A DNA stretch of 64,000 bases from Diplolepis rosae. Its lineage: Eukaryota > Arthropoda > Insecta > Hymenoptera > Diplolepididae. The DNA lies in NCBI GenBank assembly GCA_030998225.1, contig JAPYXD010000308.1:8938001-9002000 (forward strand), in the 5' to 3' direction. The translations under genes were made by a program, and so were the position numbers. Numbering within the stretch: the stretch's first letter is position 1; each line of letters starts with the position of its first letter. The notes beneath the pieces are model-generated. The model did no database searches and was not told the origin of the DNA. It saw only the letters and a program-made list of their open reading frames with translations. This document shows, in pieces, positions 23,501 through 35,500 of this stretch.

Positions 23501-26500
23501 CCTCAAAGAAGGTGATGTTTTCGTCCTTGATCGCGGTTTCCGAGATGTAATAGAGAAGTTAGAAGAACAAAATTTCAAAGTTTTGATGCCTGCTTTGAAA
23601 GGAAAAAGAAAACAACTGTCTGCGGACGAGTCCAACGAATCTCGTTTCGTTACGAAAATCTATTGGGCAGTTGAATCAGTCCATGGTGTATTTAAACAAA
23701 AGTATCGTCTTTTGGATCACAAAATTGACAACAAATTGATACCTAAAATTGGAACATACTTTCGGATCGCATCATTCCTCAATAACACTTTCGGAAAAAG
23801 ACTCAAATCCGATGTAGACACTTTCGATGATATATTGCAGAGAATGCATAGTCAGAGAAACGTGCAGAATACTCTGGCTACTAAAGTTGAAGAAAAAGGA
23901 TGGCTTCGTCGGAAACTTCCTTTCAAAAGTGTCACATCGGACGACATTTTGGATTTTCCGGAAATGACTGAACGAGATTTAAAAATTTTGTTCACTGGAA
24001 CATACCAACTGTCTCAAGCTGTATCGTATTTAGCAGAAATGGTCGACAAAGATGATAAGCTGAAGATTGAATATGTAAAAGATGAGTCAAATGTACTCAA
24101 AATAAGAGTTTCATCTCGTCACATCTCTCGTACAACTTATAGATGTTTTTTGAGGTACAAGCCAAATAGTGTTGGAATCTCTGGATTGACACATTACTTT
24201 TGTGAATGTGCTAATGTTCAACGAACTGTTGGTTGCTGTTCATACATTGCTGCAATTGTGTATTATTTATCACATGCCAGGTATTTGTCAAGAATCTTCA
24301 GACCTGCAGAGATACTCAGTGATGTGTACAAAAAGAGCGACTACGTTCAAGTGAATGAGAGTGACAGCGATAATGATTAAAATGATGAACGACTTAGAAT
24401 GGTGAGAGGCAAGGGGACTCACGTTCAAAAAGCACCTCGAATTGTGACAGCCGAAAGTTCCATGTAGATCTGTGATGTTCCAGTCCTTGAGAAGATGTTA
24501 CAAGTCATACCCATTACCCACATGGCACCTCGCTGCAAGATTTTCTGTTTATGAGCCATGACGCACCATGACTAAAAATGTGGGAAAAATATATGTTGAA
24601 GGGGACACTTCAAGCAATTTTTACACGAAAAAATTAGAGGTGTACCTCTAAAACATAACCTAAAAAAAAATTTTTGAAAATTTCAAAACATTTTTTTACC
24701 TCTATTTTTCGCGGGAAAAAATTGAAACTTTTTCCTCTAAAAGGTCTTGATAGTGTCTATAACATATCCAAATCGGTCAAGCCGTTCTCGAGAAAAATGA
24801 CTTTTTCGATTTTACTTTCCTCCTCCATAACTCCCTCAAAAATGAATATTGGGCTTTCTCCTTTGGAGGGATTTCATGTCACATGGATACCCATCTATGG
24901 TGTTAATATCAACCGGATACAAGCAGGGGCAACTTTTGCATACATACCCCCCTAGGCCCTTTGACAGTTTTTGTAATATATTTTTATAAAATTAATATTT
25001 TGCCTTCAACTTGGAACCATTGGATGCAAAATTTGATCAATATTCATATTATTATCGAAAAATAATTTAACTTATTTTATAAAAATTAAGACACCTCGAC
25101 AATGGCTCGAACAACAGGTGTCTGGATAATTTAGAGCTATAGTTTAATTTCAATTCAGAAAACATTCACTTTTTTCGGTTTGCTAAAGAATAATGTGTTA
25201 TAATGACTACGTACATTTCATGTATTTTATTTACTTTTACAGTGTTTAATATTTTCAATATTCACGAATAATGCACATAATTTAATTGAGATAATATTTT
25301 CCAATACTTTAATATTGGTCATCATTCATTTTATTACCATAATGCCAATTCAAATAAAATTATTGTAAAATTAATTAGTTGAGTTTGAAGTTTCTGCCTC
25401 TGCCTACATTATTGGAGGATCACTAGTCGCGTATCAGATAGGATACGTTGCCGGCAGGTGTCCCCGTAGACAATTTCAAACTCTTATATCGCAAATAAAT
25501 GCAAATTAAATTCAAATTTAAAGAATTTGAAATTGATTTCATTAGATTCCCCATACTTCTAAAGAAAGGAAATTGTTTATTTTTCGGTGATCAATTTAAA
25601 AAACCGTTCTTATTGTTATTTATATAAAACTGAATCTATTTTATAAACTATTGCATTCAAATGGAGCATATACTTATTAAAATTTTGAAATCCTACACAA
25701 AGAAATCCTACACTGAAGAAAGGAAGTTGTTTATTTTTTAGTGATCAATTTTTAAAAAATGTTCTTATTGTTATTTATATAAAAATGAATCTATTTTATA
25801 AACTAATGCACTCAAATGGAGCATATAGTATTTAAAATTTCAAAATCCTACACAAGCCTCTGTATATTTCACCGTTGGCCACTGTGCCAATTTTGTGACC
25901 TCAAGAATTTTAGACTCAACCTATGGTCGTTTCATGCTCCTGCTTAGTGACTACTTCACATAATTTATTTTCTTAGATTTTTGACCTATTTAAATGTTTA
26001 CCATATAACTTCATATGTTGGGAGATTTGGGGTAGGGAGAAGAAAATTCAAAGGAGGCATTTTCTAGTAAACAGATGAACCGATTTGATTAACAAAAAAT
26101 ATATGTTATAAAGGTCAGTAAAACTAATAAAAAAATCGGCCTCATTGCATAGTTCTAATGAGAACATGTAGACTTCATTTAATTTTATTTAAAAAATGAG
26201 ATTTTTGAATTTTAATGGTATTCTTTACAAATAAAACGAAAAATATACTCATTTTTCTGTACTTCAAACTATTTCAACAGTGAGCTTTATTCTTTTTTAA
26301 GAAGTGCAAGATACCTTATGGTAATTTCGATAATTTTTTTTCCCTTTCAGAGCGGGAGCTCTAAAAATGTGTCCAACAATTAAAGACAAACTACCAATCC
26401 AAATCCAACTAAAACGCATTTACCTCGATTTCTGTGGTGGCACGAAGTGTAGACGGAATAATATAGTATTTTTATGTCAATTTTACAAAAAACAGATCCT

Positions 26501-29500
26501 TGAGCTAATAAAACAAGTTGCAAATCGAGCATAAAAACTTCTTTTTCCAGAGACTGATTTTTGGCATGACGACTACCTTAAGTTAATGACAGATCAAAAC
26601 AGACTAGAAAAATAATAAAGAATTAAATTGTAATTTCATGATGATAGTTTTAGGTACTTGTTGAGTAAATAAATATTAATTGTTTATTTTCAGATTCGAA
26701 TTCATCATGGATAAAATTATTAAAACAGGTTTTCAATCAATTAAACATACAATAGAATTTCAACCACAAACGAAAATTAAAGGTGAAAATCTTGTTCTAG
26801 CAGAACATGTACGAGATGTCCAAGAGTTCCGTAGAAATAATAACTTTTGCCTTCTTACTGCAGCTAACCACTTATTCCTTTGATTTATTTTCCATTTAGA
26901 CGTTGGAAATTTAAAAAATGTACACTCACTTTTCCTGCTTGTATTTTTACAATTCACAACACAACAACTTCGGTGGCTTATTTCTTATATATTTTTTAAA
27001 TTAAAACAAAATTTAGATTTACACATGTATTTTGATTGCTCGGAAATATAAAACAGCCTCCTTTAACGCCTAAATTATCCACTGCGTGCGCTGGCGTCGA
27101 TATAACTCTCCCTACCATGACTTCGCACGGTGCCTATAATATAGTTGAAAGCCTCCTGATCAAAAAGTCTTTATGGGTGCCAGTCCAAAAAATCAAAACT
27201 TTTCAAGATAGGTGGGGTTGAACGCGAAAAATATGATCACAAGCGAATCTAATGTCCCGCTTGAAACTCGAAGATGAGTTGCAGATTTAAAATATAAGAC
27301 GATCACTCACATTGTCATTTGTTTCTGAATTTCATGTACTTGTAAGACGATCACTCACATTCCATTCGATTTTGAAATTCGCTGTTCCTACTTTTTCATT
27401 ATTTGTATACATTTAAGGAAATGCTTAGTTTCATTTGTTCTTATTCCTCAATATAGACTACTTCGCAATAGATACATCGTACAATAGATACATGCGTCTA
27501 CATCACATATGTTAACCTGTGGATGTACACATAAGTTTTTATGTTTGCATAATACGTGTGCATAATACGTGTGCATAATACTTGCTGAATTAAAACTAAC
27601 ATGTCAGGACGAAATAGAATATATAGTAATGTATGTGATCTTTGATTAGAACCTCGCGTAATGGTTCGTATTTCTGAAGAACTGGATGCGCAAAAGTGTC
27701 AGATTGCAATTCTTCGTCGTGATAATCTTAATGATCCTCCTTAAGAGATACAAGATAATACTCGTATATGTGTAAGTTGCAATCGAAGTATTAACGCGGA
27801 AATACGTGAAGTAGAGCAGAATGAAGAATATTTAAGACTAAATGTAATGAAGCAGAAAAGGCATGGTTCTTGCATATTTTGCAATCGGTTGGAAGATTTT
27901 ATAAGACTCTCTGCCGAGTGCAGGGTTAATATTTTTATTATAAAAAATATCTACGTCCTCGAATCAGCTCGCTGCTACTTCCAGCATTTAGACACTAATG
28001 GCTTTATAACGCATATTTTATTGGATGGTTTACATTTCGTAAATAGGCCTTATCGTTTATTCGGCACAGAACTACACAATTTCTTGCAGAGTTTACGTCA
28101 ATCAGCCATAATTGATGAGCCTGATTTTAACAATGAAGAAAGCTTTTGAAAAGATGATTACAGAGCCATTAGTCTAATAACACGAGATCAGTTAAGAGAG
28201 CTGTACACATATTGTGATCATGTGCCTGAACCTGGTGGTAAAGTTCGTTATCTGAGAAAAGAGGATCACCTAGCATTTTCATGTAAAATGCGTCAAAACT
28301 TATCAAATGATTTTTCAAAAGTTCTTTTTCGATTTAGTAGTAGGCAAGCTGTTAGTCTAAGTATTACGACGATCCAAAGATCACTGATGTTACCTTTTGT
28401 TCCTCACAATATTGAATTAAATGCAATTACAAGAGAGCAATACATAGAAAGACATGTGACAAATTTTGCAAATAGGCTCTATAATCCTAACCCTAATGAT
28501 CCTGTTGCAATTGCATACATCAATGGAACTTATGTATATATGCATAAATCCAGTAACTTCAGAGCACTAAGACAGTCATACTCAATGCATAAGGGACGTC
28601 ATGTAATTAAGCCAGCCCTTGTTGTAGCTCCAGATGGATATATACCAGATATCCATGGCCCTTATTTCTCGGACTCCAGAAATAATAATGCATCAATGCT
28701 TGAAAACGAATTTCAGATGGATGCTGCAGATCTTCGAAAATGGTTTCAAAATGGGGACATATTTATAGTGGATCGTGGCTACAGAGATGTTTTACCATTA
28801 CTAGTAGAGGCGCGCAATGGTCATATAAAGTCCGTTTTTAATTCTTTGAAGGAACTGTTTCCATGAACCATGCCATCAACATCGGAGACTTATTAACCGA
28901 ATTGCCGGTGGGATTCTCAATAAATGTCGAGAGTCAATCGTTATGGAGGAAATAACTGCTGAAGTAGCGGAAAGAATGTTAGAAAAGTCTCGAACACCTA
29001 ATGTAATTCAAGCACGAGAAATGCTCGGTGGGCTTAATTATACGCAAATGATGTACCCTACTTTCCAAGACTCGATTTCAATTATTTGATGGACCCAACA
29101 ATGGGAACATATCAACTAAATCTTGCACTTGCTTACATAAAAGACAAAGTTCAAAGAGAAAAGGCTGAAGAATTTCAAATATCCGAACTATTGAATGAAC
29201 GTGGACTCATTAGAGTTCGAATGTATTCCCGATTCAGAAATGTTACCAAATACCAACTATCTTAGGGTATTATTGCACACGTAAAACTGGAGCTAGAACA
29301 CTTAGTTCACGTGCCCACATTGCGAGCATATTATGGTATTTAGGGTATGCACGACATCAGCTTCAAAGGATCAAATATCCTACGACAGTATTGCTTGAAA
29401 ACGTCATTGTTGCAGGTCACAGACATTAACAAGCCAAAGCGCATTGCGAAGCCTGCTTGCATAAAAAGCCCGGCTTAGACATGTTTTTTTTAACTGACTA

Positions 29501-32500
29501 GACTATTAACATGTTTTGCCTCTGTTGATTAGACAGATCTGTAGCCTTGTCTTAATTGGCTGAACTACCAATGTGTCTTGCCTTTGTCAGTAGGACTGAT
29601 CTATAATCTTGTCTCAATTATCCGGACTTCTAAATATCTTTGGAAGTCCAGAATGTCTTTTGCTTTGATTATTTTGAAAAATCTTCACATTTCCAAGGCA
29701 GTTTAATAGCTATACTGTCTTTTCCTTTGATAATAATTGGACTGATCTACAGTCTAACATTCATTGACTGAACTGTCTTCCATTTTCAATATAATATTTC
29801 GAACAGTATTTACTGGTCTTGCCAATGTTTCTAGTGTTGTCAGTAATTGTGCTGATGACATTTTATTGAAAAATCTGCAACTCATCTTCGAGTTTCAAGC
29901 GGGACATTAGATTTGCTTTTGATCATATTTTATAGAAGTTGTCGGTAGCGCAAAGGTTGTAAAATATCCACCCAATTTGAAGGTTTCTTATAGGTAAAGC
30001 TTATCTCAGGCCAAGGGTGCATTGGTTTCAGAATTTGGATAAGGTTTCATTTATTGATACCATTCTTTACAGCTGCTACCCGACCTTGGAATGATTTTTT
30101 CCTTACAGGAGAATTTACGTCTGAATATTTCGTTTAAAAAATCATCTTAAGTTTGGACATTAGACTTCTCCTTTTGCACGCAATAAGGATTAAAATACAA
30201 CATATCAAATTAATTTATTCTAGCAATTTGCAATTTAAAAAAATTATATTTAAAATATACATTTTCTAAAAAAAATATTGCGAGTCAAATTTATAAATCT
30301 TTTTGTAGTAAACAAATTTGTACCATAACGTTTTTTTCGTTCCTCCTATAGTTTAACTGGAAAATAGAATTTTGATATTGAATTCTTTTAAGTTATAGTA
30401 TACCGTAACTTTTTTAATTTTGATTTAATCGAAAAATGATATTAGGATAATTGGTAGATATTTATGAGCACTATCAGAAATCAATATTGCAATTGTTGAT
30501 TTTTTCAAATAAAAAAAGGGCTCTTAAATTGACGATTTCAGTCGGATGTGGCTGGTCAACAAACTTGTCCTTACTTTTTGGGCTCCCATAAAGTATTCCA
30601 AAACTCAATTCAAGCAGATGATTTTTTCGAGAGTTGATTGATGTCACTTTTTACAACTATTCATTGTAATTTTTTCTTGTGATAATCTCAATTACACAGA
30701 TAAACTTGAGGTAAATTGAAGCTTTAAAGCATTAAACTCAAATGTGTATTCAACAATTCTGATGAAGGAGCGAAAATTATCTACTGAAATGTGGTCAAAT
30801 GATGTATTTGTTTATTAAATTTGGTTAAATAATACAAAATTGTTGTCCAAAAGTACATTACACAGGTCTGCAAGGTTTTGTTGTTGAAAAGCTATGGGTC
30901 ATTTCCGGAGTAATTTTTGACGTAAAATCTGAATCCGAAATCAGAATCAGCCTATCACGTCAGGATTTTGAGATATTTGAGGTTATGTTCTCGAAAAATG
31001 GTGTTTTTCGCTACTTTTGAGGTTATGTACAGGGCACAAGAAATTTTTTTGGTTTTTTTCTCAAATGTCATAATTCAGCACTACTCTGTCCCTTCAAAAT
31101 GAGCTATTAAACAGTCACGAGCGATTTTTTTTCACAAAGATACGGCCATATCAAGCTTTGACATTTATCCGAACAACCTTATAAGCATTCACATTGACTC
31201 TTTGGTGTATACCATTCTGCATTCGAAAATTTGTGCTTGCCGGTTTTGATGGTCTGTGAATAAGAATTTACAGTCAGAAAATTGGCATTTCCATTTCTAA
31301 GATGGCGGATCGAAATTTACGAAATTAAATGATTTCGCTCTCTAAAAATTTTCGGACCCTGAAAAATTTAAGGTTGTTCATGCTAGACCAGTAAATTAAC
31401 TCATGAAAGTTGACCTTCGTAATACACAGAAAAAACTTCGCGTATTGTACACATGCATTCGTACTCAGTGACTCAAAAAACTGTCAAGTACAGAATTTTA
31501 GAGACCAATATTGTTTTCCCCGTAAGTTTCAGTTCACTATTTTAAAAAAGCCGGCCATCTTGTAAATGAAAATGTCAATCTTGCGACCCCATTTTCGTAA
31601 TCAGCAATTCCGCAACCCCCAAGTAAGAGTTTTTAAAGAGCGAAATCGTTTAATTTCGTAAATTTCGATCCGCCATCTTAGAAATGGAAATGTCAATTTT
31701 CTGACTGCAAATTCTTATTCGCAGACCATCAAAACCCGCAAGCACAAATTTTCAAGATAAATTTTCGACTGCAAAATGGTATGCACCAAAGAGCAGGGTT
31801 GCGCAGTGACGCGTCACTCGAGGTTTTTTACGTAAATTACCTGAGTGAGGTATTTTACGTAGAAAAACGGTAAAATACCTAATAAATTACGTGCCAAGAT
31901 GGCGGCCTTATAGAACTGTATAAAACCTCACTTTTTCAAAGTTCCGTTCCCGAAAAGTTTGTTTTAAACGTGAACATTGTTAATTAAACAATATCAACAA
32001 TGTCGACTAAAAATAAATGGGGAAAAATAAAATCCCACTTCGGGCTTCCATATATTCAATGGAATAAATTGAACTTTCTGCGCCTGCAAGAGAAAAATAA
32101 AAATGTTGCAAAATGTTTATTTTGTAGTAAAGTGTCAAAAAATGTTGGATATAATCGCCTTTTGGGACACTGGTATGTAGTTGTAGAGGTAAACAATTGT
32201 AGAATATTGTTATTTTGGTTCATTCAAATATTTGTGCGATTATGTATTAATACAATTTTCTTGACTATACTGGTTAATATTCTAACCTAAAATTCGTAAA
32301 TTTTTATAGAGTTTCGAGAGTTTCTTTGCATTTAGTGTATCTCCGTTTTACCTGTGGTTGAAAAATATTTTTCATGATCATACTTTATTATTATTGTAAA
32401 ATGTTGTTTAATATATGAAACTGAAAGCTGTTCATATGTTTTTTTATTCATATTTTAGAGAAGTTATATTATATATTATTGCACACAGAACAACACTGAA

Positions 32501-35500
32501 AAATTCAAACCCAATGGAATTTCAAGCAACTAATGCTGAGAATTTCTAAATAATAATAAAAAAACCCTTTCTTTTTTAAATGACGACAAAAAACGATAGT
32601 AAATATTTTCCACTAAAAGACGAGAAAAAAATAGGAGAACCCAGCTTCTAACAGGACATGGAAGTCTGAGGTACCATAAATGGAAGTGGGCTTGAGTCAA
32701 TCAGCGGAATGCCGATTCTGTGGGAGGGAGAACGAGGCATCGAAGCACGTGCTCTGCTCTTGTCCCGCTTCGATCTGGATCAGATTGGAGACACTGAGAT
32801 ATTTCTTGAAACCAGAGCAATGTAAACTGTACCAGTCTCAGACATGTCGTTGAGTGAAGATAAGTATAGAGGAGACATCGAAGGCGAAATCGAAACTTTT
32901 GTTGGTAAGTTTGCTGTATTCATGATGGGTGAGGTAGTCCTCGTCAATTCAACCCTAGCTTGTCGGCAGAATTTTACAACACAGATTTTTCACTCTTTTC
33001 CTTCTACTTCGCTTTTTACTAGTCTTTTCCTAAGATCGTATTTATATTTTTAAAAAGTAAAGATATTCAAAAAGAACCATGTCTTGAAATAAAAACTAAT
33101 GTCTTCGAAAAAAATAAAATCCTGCTCGAAAACCGTAAAGAACAAGTTACATTAAATAGACTGAGAATTGGACACTCCTACTTGACCCACTACAATCTCA
33201 TCTCAAAACTAGAACCAGCTAAATGCGATGTCTACTAAGCAGCCCTATCTATCAAACATGTATTGATAGAATGCCCAGAATATGAACACCAGGGAAGAAC
33301 CCACAATCTGCCAAACGAACTGAACAAGCTGCTCACCGAACCTCCAGTATTTCAAGAAGTTCTACTTTCTTTTCAGGACGTTAAGTTTAAGGACACAATT
33401 CAGTACAATAAACGAACAACCAAGCATACAGTGAAATCTAACAGATCAGTGTAAAGAAGTTATAAACACAGTCGTCACTAATGACCTTGTAGTCGATCCG
33501 ACATTAAGCCTTCAATAAAAATAAATAAATAAATAAAACCATGTCTTGAAATTAACAATTTTAAAAAAAAATTTATTACATATTTATTGACAAATTGTTC
33601 TTAATATTCTTACATTATCTTGATTATAATAATATAGACATATAGAAAAAGGGAAAATCTTTCAAAATATTATCATTGATCATTTAATATTCATAAAATA
33701 TAATTTTCGTTTATACAGTAAGGTTACAAAGTCCTACAACTTACTTCTTATCCGTGAGATTTTTACGACTTTCGAAAGTGTCGATCGCCGTGTTGGGTTT
33801 TGGCACTTAACCTAACCCTGGCGTCTTTCCCTGCAAGGGCTGGGACATTCAATCGCCTTCGATGTCTCCTGTATACCTATCTTCACTCAACGGACATGTT
33901 GACTTTCATAAGTCCATAAGAGATGAGGGAACAGTAGGAAAAGTGGGGGCAGTACAATGGGCGCAAGTCTAAGTGCCAAACAAGGGATTACGAATTCCCT
34001 GACCTCCAGAAATATTATCTATCTAACTAAAACAGATCTCTTGTCCTCTGAATTGACTTTTAATAATCCAACATTTTAAGTGGGATTGAAATCGAATAAA
34101 GTTGAATCTGAAACTGATATTATTAAAATTAAAATTCAAAGGACTGTCACTATCTATGAATACTGCTATTTTTGGTTTACTATGAAAAATTCAACTGTTA
34201 TTTCCGAAAAAGCGCATACGCATTCTAATGTTAAAACGAAGATTTGTATTTCACCTGAGAAACAATATTGGAATAACAAATCTTATAAAAAATCGAATAT
34301 ATGAATAATATCTTGAATTCTTAAAAGTACGCTTTAATACAAGAAAACCGAGCCTTTCCGAGTTGTCCAAAGTGTTCGAAACTATTTTTGTGAAATACAA
34401 TTTGACATTACTTGAAAAAATCGGTGAATTCAGTCTTTCTGAAAAACAAATTTCTCTTCAAACTGCGTACAACTTATTTTTTATTTGTAACGGTCCCTAT
34501 GCGCGGCATTAGAAGGATACAAACAATAAATATCAGAGAAAATCTTTTTCTGGTAAAAAAAAAAGTTCCCCTGTCCAAGGTTTTTACCATTTGTACAACT
34601 GATGCTTATGTTGTAGATATACTTAGGCCATATCTCGCAAATAAAAACGATGCAAAAATCTTGAAAACTATTATTGAAGAATTAAATAGTTTAAGTTAGC
34701 TTCTGAACAAAGACAATATTATTGTTCTTGATCGTGGTATTAGAGAAATGCAAAAATATTTGAAAGATGAAAATTTGAAAGTACTGATTCCCGCCTTAAA
34801 AGGTAACATAAAGTAACTCTCGACAGAAGGATTCATTCGGTTCGGTCCGAAAACATCCGCCGAACAAAATAGTGAATCATACCGCAGCGCTGTGTCGCCA
34901 AACCGATTTTTTTTTTACCATGTTTCACTGCTTCAAATAATTCTATAAAAATATATGTTTTAGAGAAAATTGAAAAAAAATGTACACTCGAGATTCCTTC
35001 CAACGAGAAGCTCGAGCTTCGGAGTGTTTTCTACAACGAGCGCGAGAGAAAACCCTTCCATATCCTACTTCTTATGCGCGTTACTGTTTCAAATTTGATC
35101 GCACTTTATCCCACAGTAGTGGGGAGAGAGCTGCTCGTTGTAGGGAACGGTGACGCGCTTGTATAAGGGTGCGCTTGTTGGAGGGAACCTCGGGTGTATT
35201 TCTATTTTTTCAAAATTTTTTTTTTTTTGAAAATTGTCCCATTAATATTCATTTTGTTCATGAAAATCGGCATGCCATTTTCGATAAAATTAAATTTTTT
35301 CTTTCCCCTGCAAATTTTCTAAAAAATGAAGATATCCAGTTGTTATTTGCGGAAATTTTACATTACACTGATGATTTTTGGCATGGCTCATCATTCATGG
35401 CATGAATTATAACGCCGACAATAAGTTAGCTACTATTTCACTAAATGTTTAATTGGAATATAAAATGATGAAAAGTGACTGACCTGGAATTTTGAGATTT

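Larger units (their letters stand above)
21704..24380 (+). pseudogene. DDE_Tnp_4-like transposase with SWIM zinc finger (copy 1)
   Basis: ATG 21704 opens an N-terminal zinc ribbon (CAGC ... CNSC). The frame stops at 21908, resumes shifted with YIQKNIYIPQGNRFC and KWEQLNSLNDML, is interrupted by a nested element (22413-23224), then resumes with LRNSQTRSAIQALVVF. The main piece to 24380 holds ICTTDGFIVDMLGPYL, FVLDRGFRDV with a catalytic Asp, WAVESVHG with the catalytic Glu, and a SWIM-type finger CECANVQRTVGCC where the final His is Tyr (SYIAA). The segment with the first catalytic Asp is missing: frames on either side of about 23370 belong to different parts of the protein. The family would be an RNase-H-fold cut-and-paste transposase (PIF/ISL2EU-like); inactive here. 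Confidence 0.75.
19780..25860. mobile_element. DDE/SWIM transposon 1 with about 1.1-kb inverted arms
   Basis: Left arm 19868-20964 and right arm 24523-25697 are near-identical inverted copies; the right arm has about 70 extra bp near 24605-24680. Outside the arms, the left flank repeats a 90-bp arm segment (19780-19868 equals about 20599-20688), and the right flank duplicates the outermost 130 bp of the arm (25717-25855). The centre carries a broken transposase and a degenerate 79-bp repeat array. Such long inverted arms are atypical for PIF/IS5-type elements; the unit could be a composite or fold-back form. Confidence 0.85.
27227..29933 (+). mobile_element. DDE/SWIM transposon 2
   Basis: Terminal inverted repeats of about 62 bp: left 27227-27288 (ATATGATCAC ... 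GATGAGTTGCAGATTT), right 29870-29932, its inverse with few changes. A direct repeat TAAGACGATCACTCACATT (27294, 27344) lies inside the left end and a degenerate array inside the right end. Its transposase is a relative of copy 1. Confidence 0.8.
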
